From JBBDST01 sp040904765 (GTDB lineage: Bacteria > Actinomycetota > Nitriliruptoria > Nitriliruptorales > Nitriliruptoraceae), in NCBI GenBank assembly GCA_040904765.1, contig JBBDST010000019.1:1-43619 (forward strand): a stretch of 43,619 bases of DNA, written 5' to 3'. Positions 33,712 to 41,442 of this stretch are shown here, piece after piece. The stretch's first letter is position 1. Every line of letters starts with the position of its first letter. Both the position numbers and the translations under genes were made by a program. A model generated the notes under the pieces. The model searched no databases. It saw only the letters and a program-made list of their open reading frames with translations, and had not been told where the DNA came from.

Positions 33712-33987
33712 ATGCCAACCGTACGTATCCCCTCCCCTTTGCGTAACTTCACCGACGGCGCAGCCCAAGTTGCGGTCGAAGGCGACACGCTCCAAGCCGC
33801 ACTCGTTGCTCTAGAGGCGGCCCATCCGGGCATCAGTGCACGTCTGCGTGACGAAGCGGGTGAACTGCGCCGGTTCGTGAACGTGTTTGTGCGTGACGAA
33901 GACGTCCGTTTCTTAGACGGATTGAACACGCCACTTGAAGCAGACGATGTCGTGTCAATCATTCCGGCGGTGGCTGGCGGCGCTTAA
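33712..33987 (+). CDS. CysO/MoaD/ThiS-like sulfur carrier protein with C-terminal Gly-Gly-Ala
   Basis: 91-aa ubiquitin-fold carrier. The closest recognisable relative is mycobacterial CysO: RFVNVFVRDEDVRFLDGL and DDVVSIIPAVAGG match its conserved C-terminal half. CysO is activated at its terminal Gly-Gly to a thiocarboxylate that donates sulfur. Here one Ala follows (GGA), so the glycine end would have to be exposed by a peptidase, as described for the HcyS carrier trimmed by HcyD in Wolinella. ATG start with AGGAG 7 bases upstream. No activating enzyme (MoeZ/ThiF type) or JAMM peptidase is in the window. The stop overlaps the convergent exchanger stop (TTAA). Confidence 0.9.
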   Translation: MPTVRIPSPLRNFTDGAAQVAVEGDTLQAALVALEAAHPGISARLRDEAGELRRFVNVFVRDEDVRFLDGLNTPLEADDVVSIIPAVAGGA

Positions 33988-34904
33988 AACAACAGCGGCA
34001 TGGTTGCGATGTAGCCGGCGATCAACAGCACCCCGACGATACGTGGCAGACTGCGAAACGCGACAATGGCGACACCAACCGCGACGCTAATGCCAAGCAT
34101 CACGATGGTGGCGACGCCACTGACAGTGTTTGTGATGCTCACCCCGGGGGCAAACACGACCGCGATCGCACCCACGGCAGTGGCGTTAAACAGGTTGCTG
34201 CCAAGCAGGTTGCCGATGATCAGTGCGCCCTGGCGGCGTCGTGCGGCCGCAACGGTGGTGGCAAGTTCTGGCAGGGATGTGCCGATTGCAACCAGCGTTA
34301 AGCCAACGAGCCCTTCACTAAACCCCAGTTCGCTTGCGATGAAACGTGCCGAAGTGATGAGCAGTTGCGCGCCAGCAAGGGTCCCACCAAGCCCGCCGAA
34401 GAGCCTGAGGTAGATGAAGTTGGCTGACATGCCATAGGTGTCAAGCGGGGCAGGGTGTTCGTTTCTTGCCAGCAAAAGCATAACGCTGATGCTAAAGACA
34501 AACACGACGGCCAAGATCACACCGCCGGTGACACTCAACGGGCGTTGGATGATGAGCGCAAACAACCCGGCGGTGACAAGCGCTATGGGAAGTTCACGGC
34601 GTTTCACGCTGGCCGGAACTTGTATACGCGTCATGATGATGGCAATACCCAACACAAGTGCAAGGTTGGCGCTGTTTGACCCGATGACGTTTGCGACCGC
34701 AAGGTCCGCGCCGTCTTGGAAACTGGCCAGTCCGGAGACGACAAATTCGGGCAGGGACGTGCCAAACCCGATGATCACTGCACCGACGATTACCGGCGAA
34801 ATGTTGGCTTTTACGGACAGGCGAACAGCACCGATGACAAACTGATCGGCGGCAAAGGACAGCACCATCAAGCCGACGACGATGCCAATGAGGGCGAGAA
34901 GCAT
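33984..34904 (-). CDS. Calcium/sodium antiporter, CaCA superfamily (YrbG-type)
   Basis: 306 aa with about ten membrane helices. The two inverted alpha-repeats that form the ion site are visible: GFGTSLPEFVVSGLAS with GSNSANLALVLG, and AIGTSLPELATTVAAA with GNLLGSNLFNATAV. This supports Na+/Ca2+ (or H+/Ca2+) exchange in the inner membrane; the exact ion pair is not determined. The ATG at 34904 starts directly in the first helix. It runs convergent to the sulfur carrier gene and divergent from the nitrobindin-like gene. Confidence 0.92.
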   Translation of the reverse strand: MLLALIGIVVGLMVLSFAADQFVIGAVRLSVKANISPVIVGAVIIGFGTSLPEFVVSGLASFQDGADLAVANVIGSNSANLALVLGIAIIMTRIQVPASVKRRELPIALVTAGLFALIIQRPLSVTGGVILAVVFVFSISVMLLLARNEHPAPLDTYGMSANFIYLRLFGGLGGTLAGAQLLITSARFIASELGFSEGLVGLTLVAIGTSLPELATTVAAARRRQGALIIGNLLGSNLFNATAVGAIAVVFAPGVSITNTVSGVATIVMLGISVAVGVAIVAFRSLPRIVGVLLIAGYIATMPLLF

Positions 34905-34957
34905 AAGCGGACGCTACCGTCTTTTGGCATGGTCCGTTTGCGGAAAGGATGTCGGTG

Positions 34958-35434
34958 ATGGGCGAAACGTTGGTGCATCCGCTGTTGACGCCGTTGACGC
35001 CGTTCTTTGGGACGTTTGAAGGTACCGGTGAAGGTGCGTATCCAACGATTGAACCGTTTCGCTACCAAGAAACGTTGACGTTTGGTCACCGGGGTGCGCC
35101 GGTCGCGTCGTTTGCGCAAGCGACAACGTCTGCTGACGGGACACGGCCGATGCATCACGAAGCCGGGTTTTTGCGGATCGGTGACGATGGTGGGCTTGAG
35201 ATGACGGTTGCACACTCGTTTGGGATCACTGAAGTGTTAACCGGCCAGGTTGCAAACGACGTGATCAGTTGCACCTCAACGATGCTTGGTATCGCTCCCA
35301 ACGCAAAGCCGGTGCGTCAGACCCGCCGACGTTACGTCCTTGACGGCGAGCAGTTGAGCTACGAAGTGTGGATGAGTTACGCGGACCATGACGACGTGCT
35401 GCACCTGACGGGTGTGCTGACACGAAGCGTATGA
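34958..35434 (+). CDS. Nitrobindin-like haem-binding beta-barrel protein (THAP4/DUF1794 family)
   Basis: 158 aa. The family motif FFGTFEGTGEGAYPTIEPF is clear, although the usual Trp (GxWxGxG) is Phe here. MHHEAGFLRI and a late HDDVLHLTGVL supply His residues that may include the haem ligand. Nitrobindins bind ferric haem and react with NO or peroxynitrite; the actinobacterial example Rv2717c has the same fold. GGAAAGG at 34942-34948 touches the ATG at 34949 but is properly spaced for ATG 34958, which is chosen (GTG 34955 is also possible). Confidence 0.82.
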   Translation: MGETLVHPLLTPLTPFFGTFEGTGEGAYPTIEPFRYQETLTFGHRGAPVASFAQATTSADGTRPMHHEAGFLRIGDDGGLEMTVAHSFGITEVLTGQVANDVISCTSTMLGIAPNAKPVRQTRRRYVLDGEQLSYEVWMSYADHDDVLHLTGVLTRSV

Positions 35435-35455
35435 GCCGACCGGTTAGGTGATCGC

Positions 35456-35480
35456 TGCACCCTCACTTAAAGTGGGTGCA
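35456..35480. repeat. Inverted repeat before the flavoenzyme gene
   Basis: TGCACC and CACTT on the left pair with AAGTG and GGTGCA on the right, with a 2-base bulge and a single central A. It sits 21 bases before the oxidoreductase start in a 66-base intergenic region, where an operator would lie. It could also be a weak terminator of the nitrobindin-like gene. Confidence 0.45.
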
Positions 35481-35500
35481 AACCGTGCAAAGGATGCAAT

Positions 35501-36880
35501 GTGCGACGGCTGGTGGTAATCGGTGGTGACGCGGCCGGAATGAGCGCTGCGTCACAAGCAAGACGGCTCCTTGACGTTAACGCGCTTGAGATTGTCGTGT
35601 TTGAGCAGGGCGCAACAACCAGCTATGCGGCCTGCGGAATCCCTTACTGGGTGGCGGATGTGGTGGTTTCGGGTGAAGCGCTGATCGCACGGACACCGCA
35701 AGCGTTTCGTGACAAACAGCAGATTGATGTGCGCATAAATCATCGGGTTGTTGCCTTTGACACGGACGCAAAGACGGTGACGGCAACGGACCTTGAAAAC
35801 GGCACGGACGTGACCGTGACGTATGACGAGCTGCTGATCGCGACCGGTGCATCCTCGATTGTGCCCCCGATTGACGGGATTGATCTGCCGGGCGTGTATC
35901 CGGTGAAAACGTTGCCGGATGGGGCTGCGATCCGATCGGCTATTGACGACCGCGATGTAAAAACGGTTGCCGTGGTTGGTGGCGGCTACATCGGTGTGGA
36001 GATGGCCGAAGCGTTTGTGTTGCGCGGCCTTGAGGTGCATGTGATCGATGCGGCCCCAACACCGCTGCTTCGGCTCGATTCGACCCTGGGGGAGATCGTT
36101 GCCAAAAACATGCGTCAAGCCGGCATTCATCTGCTGTTGGACGCGCCGGTCACCGGGTTTGTTGCCGGTGAGGATGGGCATGTCGCCAAGGTTGTGACGG
36201 CCAAAGGTGAAGTTGCGTGCGATCTTGTGGTGCTTGGTTTGGGGGTGAAACCCAACAGCCAGCTGGCAGTTGACGCGGGCATTGCTGTGGCGAAAAACGG
36301 CGGCATCATTACCGATGCGACGCAACGCACGCCGGTAGCAAACGTGTGGGCGGCTGGGGACTGCACAGCTCAGATTCATCGGGTGAGTGGCGAACGGGTT
36401 GCGATCGCGCTGGGCACGGTTGCCAATAAGCAGGGTCGTTGTGCCGGTACGAATCTAGCTGGCGGCACGGCCGTGTTTCCTGGCGTTCTTGGTACTGCCG
36501 TCACGAAGGTGCTTGACACCGAAATCGGCATGACCGGACTGTCACTTGAACAGGCGCAAGCGGCCAGATTTGCCGCAGTTGGCGTGAATGTGACCGCCAA
36601 CTCGCGGGCCCACTACTACCCGGGTGGCGATGAAATGACGGTGCGTCTGGTGGCTGAAGTTTCTACGGGGCGTCTGCTTGGTGCCGAAATTGTTGGTGGG
36701 GACGCGTCTGCCAAACGCATCGATACGCTCGCTACCGCAATCTGGAATGACATGAGCGCGTTGGAAGTGAGCGATCTTGATTTGTCGTATGCGCCGCCGT
36801 TCTCGCCAGTGTATGACCCGGTGTTGCAGGCGGCACGGGTGATGGCTGGCCTTATTGCACGCGAGGAAGGTGACGCATGA
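35501..36880 (+). CDS. CoA-disulfide reductase / NADH oxidase-like flavoprotein
   Basis: 459 aa FAD enzyme of the pyridine nucleotide-disulfide oxidoreductase family. FAD motif VVIGGDAAGMSAASQARR at the start. The single redox Cys is in SYAACGIPYW (about residue 45), the hallmark of the CoA-disulfide reductase, NADH oxidase and peroxidase branch. NAD motif VAVVGGGYIGVEMAEAF; second FAD motif NVWAAGDC; C-terminal dimer domain with SYAPPFSPVYDPVLQAARV. Whether the substrate is CoA-disulfide, a persulfide or oxygen cannot be decided. GTG start with AAAGGA upstream. Its stop overlaps the next small gene (ATGA). Confidence 0.9.
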   Translation: MRRLVVIGGDAAGMSAASQARRLLDVNALEIVVFEQGATTSYAACGIPYWVADVVVSGEALIARTPQAFRDKQQIDVRINHRVVAFDTDAKTVTATDLENGTDVTVTYDELLIATGASSIVPPIDGIDLPGVYPVKTLPDGAAIRSAIDDRDVKTVAVVGGGYIGVEMAEAFVLRGLEVHVIDAAPTPLLRLDSTLGEIVAKNMRQAGIHLLLDAPVTGFVAGEDGHVAKVVTAKGEVACDLVVLGLGVKPNSQLAVDAGIAVAKNGGIITDATQRTPVANVWAAGDCTAQIHRVSGERVAIALGTVANKQGRCAGTNLAGGTAVFPGVLGTAVTKVLDTEIGMTGLSLEQAQAARFAAVGVNVTANSRAHYYPGGDEMTVRLVAEVSTGRLLGAEIVGGDASAKRIDTLATAIWNDMSALEVSDLDLSYAPPFSPVYDPVLQAARVMAGLIAREEGDA

Positions 36881-37041
36881 TTGTCGCGTTAAGTCCAACG
36901 TTTGCGATTCTTGTGATCATGTTGCTGGTCGCCCCAATCTGGCCGTATTCGCGCGGTTGGGGCTGGACCTGGTTTGGCATTTTGGCGCTCGGGGCGGGCA
37001 GTGCGGCGCTGTTTACCCTGGGTGCTATCGACTGGAGTTAG
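36877..37041 (+). CDS. Small membrane protein, DUF3309-like
   Basis: 54 aa. The ATG overlaps the flavoenzyme stop (ATGA) and has GAGGAAGG just upstream, so it is probably co-translated. There are two hydrophobic helices around a WPYSRGWGWTW turn, which resembles the PTWPYSxxWG motif of DUF3309 proteins. The stop TAG at 37039-37041 overlaps the likely stop of the convergent HhH-GPD gene (TTAG). Function unknown. This gene is below usual length cut-offs and easily missed. Confidence 0.7.
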   Translation: MIVALSPTFAILVIMLLVAPIWPYSRGWGWTWFGILALGAGSAALFTLGAIDWS

Positions 37042-37595
37042 CCGCGCTTTTTTTGCGGCCTGCTTGGCGGCCTGTTTGAACGCCCGTACCTGTTCAAGCG
37101 ACGCTTCGTCAGTGACGTCTGCGATAGAACGAAATTCGTTGTCGCCATAGACGCCGGCAGCGTCAACCCAGCCGTCTGCGGTGATGCCACACTGTTTGGC
37201 GAGTAACGCCAAAAAATGGCGGCTTTCTGGGCGCCAAAACCGGGCCGTGCTTCAAGGCGTGTTTTGAGTTGTTGCGCGTCGGTAACGTCCTGCCAGAGGC
37301 GCTCTGCGTCGCCGTCATACGCATCAACGAGGGCGTTAGCTAAAAGGTGGACCCGTTCGGCCATGGCTTTGGGAAAACGGTGCAGGGCCGGGATGATCTG
37401 AAACAGTTTGGTGAGTGTTCCAACGTCGTAGGCGGCGATCGTTGCTGGCGTTAAGGGGACCCTCAAGACGGGTTTGCAGCCGGTAGGGGGCAAGAAAGGC
37501 CCGTTCCATTGGGATCTGCTGGTCGTCCCACCGAAACACGAGTCGGGGAGGGTGGCGTTGCTCGCGAGCCTGACGGGCAAGCTGTGTCGGTTGTC
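37038..37595 (-). pseudogene. HhH-GPD-type base-excision-repair-like protein, frameshifted
   Basis: On the minus strand, pieces of one protein lie in successive frames. DDQQIPMERAF is near 37510. TPATIAAYDVGTL continues through DAYDGDAERLW to RPGFGAQKAAIF (about 37455-37215). LALLAKQCGITADGW through FRSIADVTDEASLEQVR to the Lys-rich end is at about 37212-37040. Together they match the ~190-aa actinobacterial HhH-GPD family. One break falls in a 6-A run at 37211-37216 and another shift in a 7-T run at 37048-37054; correcting both restores the frame and a stop at 37038. These may be sequencing errors rather than true decay. The N-terminus merges into the composition break. Confidence 0.75.
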
Positions 37596-38110
37596 TGCGA
37601 CCGCGACTACGCCATCATCGGCGGCGTGCAGATGCGATGGGGAACGGGCAAGAACGCCGTGCCGATCCACCTGTGTGAACACCTGTGGACCAACGCGAAG
37701 AAGGCGTTTCGCGGCGATGACATCCTGCGCTTCGCCCGACCCGCTGTTCACCCGATGCAACCGTGCGGTCACCGACCTGGCCGGGTGGGACACGTTCACC
37801 GCCGCGGTCAACGCCGCACCCAACGGTGCCACCATCAAGCGCTGGGGGCTACGCGACAAGCGAATGCATGTGCAGACGGCCCGACAGGCGTGGACCGGCG
37901 CACTACTCCACCGGCGTGCTCGAGCCGCGCATCCAGCACGTGCGTCAGATGGTGGAGCGTCGCAGCTGGACCTTCGGCAACCGTGCCGGATGAACCTGCT
38001 GCTGGAACTCATCCGCATCCACCTGAACCGTCAGGACGGCGCACGTGTCTACGCCACCCGCATCCAGCGGCTATCTCATCGCCAACGACGCCAAGCCAGC
38101 ACGCAGCCGC
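37575..38110 (+). pseudogene. Transposase remnant, multiply frameshifted
   Basis: Fragments in changing frames resemble one transposase. VVCDRDYAIIGGVQMRWG and VPIHLCEHLWTNAKKAF come first, then AGWDTFTAAVNAAP. HYSTGVLEPRIQHVRQMVE with SWTFGNRAG follows, and finally MNLLLELIRIHLNRQDG. The VHLCExH and YSTGxLE...WxFxNRxRxxxLLxLxRLHLN pattern is known from large actinobacterial transposases. No IS family is assigned, and terminal repeats were not found. At least three frame changes make it non-functional as read. It marks the left edge of the GC-rich segment. Confidence 0.6.
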
Positions 38111-38788
38111 GCCATCTACGACATGCGTGGGGGCGACACGCTCCGCGCCTGACCGCGCCACCGAGCACCGCCTCCCCGGTCCAACCTGCCGGGGCGTCAC
38201 CCGTTCCATCACAACGCAGCCATACGGGGGCGCCGGGACCGTGGTCAAGGTTCGGCTCGTTCCTGACGATGCAGAGCCCAACCCCTTGACCAGCGTGCGG
38301 GCGTGCCGACAGGCAGGCTCACGAACCAAATCGAATTGCAAGTGAGGGATCTGGCGTCGGACGGCCGAACCACGAGTGAGGTGGGGCTGCGGCGCGCCTA
38401 TCTCGCGCGTCGCGCTCCCGGCACGGCTGGTCGCTCTCGGCCTGCTGCTTGTAGGGTGCCACGGTCTTTGAGCGTGTAGGGGCGAGTTCTCGCCACGGTG
38501 GCTGTCGCTACGGAGAGTTGCGGGGAGGTAGTCCATCATCACCCTGATGATGAACTACCTGCGGCCGGCCAACACGGCGAGGTGGTCCCTACCTCGTGAA
38601 AACCGCCCAGGCCCATCAACCTAGTTAGTGACACACGCGGTGGGTTCTGTAGGGGGCGTGCGTCATTTTGGAAGACCACCTGATCCGGTCGAGTAGCTGT
38701 CGTGGCGCGCGTCGTAGCGCGGTCGGGCTCTTGGATTGCGAGCTGCGCCCGGGCAGTTCGGGCAGGACGAGCGTGGCGATTGCTGTAC
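38111..38788. other. Intergenic or decayed stretch with hairpins, no supported gene
   Basis: About 680 GC-rich bases between the transposase remnant and the nfeD fragment. Open frames on both strands here lack ribosome sites and recognisable motifs. The stretch holds a strong hairpin (38526-38560) and a smaller CGAGGT/ACCTCG hairpin at 38578-38596. Nothing else is recognised. Confidence 0.6.
38526..38560. repeat. Long hairpin in the GC-rich junction region
   Basis: AGGTAGT then CATCATCA pairs with TGATGATG then ACTACCT: 15 paired bases with one C/A mismatch and a CCC loop. No coding role is apparent. It could be an IS-end structure, a terminator without U-run, or an integration-related site. 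Confidence 0.7.
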
Positions 38789-39502
38789 CTACCGGCGTGT
38801 CGGGGTGGAGTACCTGAGAGGCTCGACGAGAAGGATGTGTTCGTCGACGGCGTGGACTCTCACAGGGGTTCCGACCTCGACGCGTTGCGCGTTCCCGGTC
38901 CACCTGGCTCGCCACAGCGCACCGTCGATCAGGATATCGCCGGTGGGGTCGAGGACTGAACGTACGACTCCGGTTTGGCCAACGACCTCGCCAGCGTTGA
39001 TGTTCGCCGTACCGGCCTGGGTAGGCAACACTGAGGTCATGACGAACACGAAGAAGAAGCACACGGCAGTTGTCGTCCCACCCACAAGCCACAAGGACAG
39101 CGCGAGCACGTCAGATGCATAGAACTGGGTCGAGCCGTAGGCGAAGACAACAGTTGCTGCAAGGGTCATGCTCCCGAAGCCAGCCAGGGCAGTATCGATG
39201 GCGTACAGGACGAGACCAGCGACCGTGAAGGCGACCGCCCACCAGCTGACCGGCAGGACCATCAACCCGAACACGCCTATTGCCACCGCGAACAGGCCCG
39301 CGTAGCCGGCCGGTCCGAATCCGGGCTGGAAGACCTCGAAGAGGAGCATGCTTAGGCCGACGGTGAGCAGCAGATAAATGAAGGGTCCGGTGGTCGCTGC
39401 GTGCAGCAGCCGCCGAACCAGTCCGAGGCCGTGGAACCGAACCGTCACCTGATCGCCTCGGAACCGCAGTTCGTGCTCCTGGCTACCAACCGCCACACTC
39501 AT
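38789..39502 (-). CDS. NfeD-like membrane protein, C-terminal part
   Basis: 237-aa open frame. About four to five membrane helices (ATTGPFIYLLLTVGLSMLLF, YAGLFAVAIGVFGLMVLPV and others) are followed by a soluble OB-fold NfeD domain (GEVVGQTGVVRSVLDPTGDI and GTPVRVHAVDEHILLVEPL). In full-length NfeD proteins this half follows a ClpP-like serine protease domain, which here lies upstream in broken frames. The ORF may still be made as a short NfeD from the ATG at 39502, or it may be a relic. NfeD proteins work with flotillin/stomatin partners in membrane quality control; no partner is in the window. Base composition is clearly richer in G+C than the first 37 kb. Confidence 0.7.
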   Translation of the reverse strand: MSVAVGSQEHELRFRGDQVTVRFHGLGLVRRLLHAATTGPFIYLLLTVGLSMLLFEVFQPGFGPAGYAGLFAVAIGVFGLMVLPVSWWAVAFTVAGLVLYAIDTALAGFGSMTLAATVVFAYGSTQFYASDVLALSLWLVGGTTTAVCFFFVFVMTSVLPTQAGTANINAGEVVGQTGVVRSVLDPTGDILIDGALWRARWTGNAQRVEVGTPVRVHAVDEHILLVEPLRYSTPTRR

Positions 39503-40144
39503 TGCGCAGGGGCTCGAGCAGGAGTGGCTCGAGCCCCTGCGCGATGACGCTCGCCACGTTTGTGTCTACTAGGGTCTGCGCGTCGACCTGCTGGCTCAGC
39601 AGCCGCTGGGCGATCGTCCTGTCACCCCCTCCGATCGCCTCGACGGATGCCGCGACGTGGGTGTCGGCGGGATGGGTCCCGCTGCGGCCGGACAGATCGG
39701 CCGCAGCAGATCGGACCGATGGTGGCATCACTGGAGATCGCCCGGACGTCGGCGGCCAACCACAGCCAAGCCCGCGGCTCTGGCCGCGTTCGCTGAGGTG
39801 CCGAGGGGACCCACGAGGACCGCGAGCGGGACGGTCGTGGACTTGATCAATGACAGCAGCTCCTCGAGATCGACGGAGATGCCAGCGTCCGAGTCGAGCT
39901 GGACAACGACGGGGTCTGACTGGTTTCGCTCCGCGCGTGCGAGCACGTCGCTTAACTGTGCCGCGACCGGGGGATCGATGAAGCCCTTGATCGGCAGTAT
40001 TTCGATGGCTGTCGTCGTGTCCTAGACGCTGCTGGTGGGGACGTCGGAACGCGCCCAGGCTAGTGATGCGCAGAGCCCGACAGTGACGACTGCCAGGACA
40101 GCCAGTATGACGATGCGCCCGGCGACGGTGCCAGAAGTGTTCAT
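39503..40144 (-). pseudogene. NfeD N-terminal ClpP-like protease domain, disrupted
   Basis: Starts at ATG 40144 with GGGAG upstream and a signal or membrane helix (GRIVILAVLAVVTVGLCAS). In the same frame a TAG at 40022-40024 interrupts, then TAIEILPIKGFIDPPVAAQL and VVVQLDSDAGISVDL continue the ClpP-like domain to LGTSANAARAAGLAVVG. The frame then shifts to one carrying RLLSQQVDAQTLVDTNVASV, and shifts again into the NfeD membrane part at 39502. One stop and at least two frameshifts suggest decay, unless the local sequence is poor. Confidence 0.65.
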
Positions 40145-40195
40145 AGGGCGTCTCCCTGTCGTCAGCGCTGGATGGCGCTTCATGCACGCGTGGAG

Positions 40196-40234
40196 TCCGC
40201 CGCAGGCGGAGCGATGACGACGCCGCTGGCGTCG
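40196..40234 (-). terminator. Two tandem hairpins after the radical SAM gene
   Basis: TCCGCC-gca-GGCGGA (40196-40210) and CGACGCC-gct-GGCGTCG (40218-40234) lie in the 110-base gap between the radical SAM stop and nfeD on the same strand. They are plausible termination or processing structures, but no T-run is present. Confidence 0.45.
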
Positions 40235-40254
40235 CACATGCCGGTGCCTGGCTG

Positions 40255-41442
40255 TCAGCTGCGATGTCCGGCGGCGGAGAGGGGGATGCCGCCCTGGGGC
40301 TGGTAGTTGCAGTGCGGCTCTTCGGCTAGCGGGTCACCGGTCACAGCGTAGGCACGTGAGCGGGATCCGCCGCAGATGGCGCGGTACTCGCAGCGGCCGC
40401 AGCGGCCCGTGAGCAAGGAGGGGTCGCGCAACCGTCGGAACAGCGGCGCGTCCCGGTACACCTCGGCCAGTGGACGCTCGCGTACGGAGCCTGCCGGGAT
40501 GGGGAGGAACCCGCTGGGGTAGACCGCGCCGACGTGATCGATGAACACGAATCCTCGGCCGGCGTTGATGTCCAGGGGCGGCCGAGGCCGGCGGGTCGGA
40601 ATCGTGCGTTCGGCGAGGAGGGCGTCGAGGCTGCTGCGCAGACGCCGGTAGGTGTCGCCGAGCCCGAACGTCGGAACCGGATCGAGACCGGCGGCGTTAC
40701 GTCGTTGGAGCACCACCCGCCGGAAGTGGGGCGCTTCGGTGGTCTTGACGGCGAAGTGATCGGCGACGTCGACCAGCCAATGGAGGACATCTTCGACCGT
40801 GTCGGGGTCCAACGGTGCCAGCGCGTCACCCCGGCCGGTCGGCACCAGAAAGAAGACGCTCCACAGGAACGCGTCGAGGTCGAGTACACGGCCGAGTACG
40901 GCGGGGAGTTCATCAACGTTTCCGGCGGTGACGGTCGTGTTGATCTGCAGGCGCATGCCGAGGTCGACGATGGTCTGGCCGGTTGCGAGTGTGGCGTCGA
41001 AGACGCCGTGGACGCCACGGAAGCCGTCGTGGGTCGCGGCGCTGGCGCCGTCGAGCGAGAGCGACACTGCCTTGGCGCCGGCAGCCGCCATCTGTTCGAA
41101 CCGTTCGCGGGTGGCCAGCGGGGTCACGGAGGGGGCCAGGGCCATGCTTAGGCCGGCCTGCCGACCGTGGGCGACCAATTCTGCGAGGTCGTCGCGCTCG
41201 AATGGGTCGCCGCCGCTGAGCACGATCATGGGGCTTGGTCGTCCGAAGTCGGCAATATCGTCTAGGAGCTGCCGGCCCTGATCGGTGGTGAGCTGGAAGG
41301 GATCTGCGTCGTGCTGGGCGTCGGCTCGACAGTGGCGGCACACGAGCGCGCAGGCCCGGGTGACTTCCCAGATGATGAGGAAGGGTCGCTCGGCTGGGTC
41401 GTGCCTCAGCGAGCGGATGGCCGTCGGGGGACGCTTGGTCAT
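40255..41442 (-). CDS. Radical SAM/SPASM protein, AhbD-like, linked to haem synthesis
   Basis: 395 aa. The radical SAM 4Fe-4S motif is CALVCRHC (Cys 31, 35, 38). Core features are IVLSGGDPFERDDL and KAVSLSLDGASAATHDGFR. A C-terminal SPASM-type cysteine cluster (GRCGRCEYRAICGGSRSRA and a later EPHCNYQP) can hold extra iron-sulfur clusters. The overall pattern resembles AhbD/haem b synthase-like and related SPASM proteins that modify porphyrins. The ATG overlaps the HemY stop (ATGA), so the two are coupled. A role in oxygen-independent decarboxylation of coproporphyrin or a haem is an inference from this neighbour. Peptide modification, another common SPASM job, is less likely because no precursor peptide is seen. 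Confidence 0.85.
   Translation of the reverse strand: MTKRPPTAIRSLRHDPAERPFLIIWEVTRACALVCRHCRADAQHDADPFQLTTDQGRQLLDDIADFGRPSPMIVLSGGDPFERDDLAELVAHGRQAGLSMALAPSVTPLATRERFEQMAAAGAKAVSLSLDGASAATHDGFRGVHGVFDATLATGQTIVDLGMRLQINTTVTAGNVDELPAVLGRVLDLDAFLWSVFFLVPTGRGDALAPLDPDTVEDVLHWLVDVADHFAVKTTEAPHFRRVVLQRRNAAGLDPVPTFGLGDTYRRLRSSLDALLAERTIPTRRPRPPLDINAGRGFVFIDHVGAVYPSGFLPIPAGSVRERPLAEVYRDAPLFRRLRDPSLLTGRCGRCEYRAICGGSRSRAYAVTGDPLAEEPHCNYQPQGGIPLSAAGHRS

Noticed and set aside
38009..38542. 177-aa minus-strand frame in the gene-free stretch
   Set aside because: No ribosome site, composition typical of random GC-rich frames, and it crosses the transposase remnant and a hairpin.
40534..41281. Plus-strand frames across the radical SAM gene
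   Set aside because: Antisense to a gene with intact CxxxCxxC and SPASM-type cysteine motifs; the translations have no recognisable domain.
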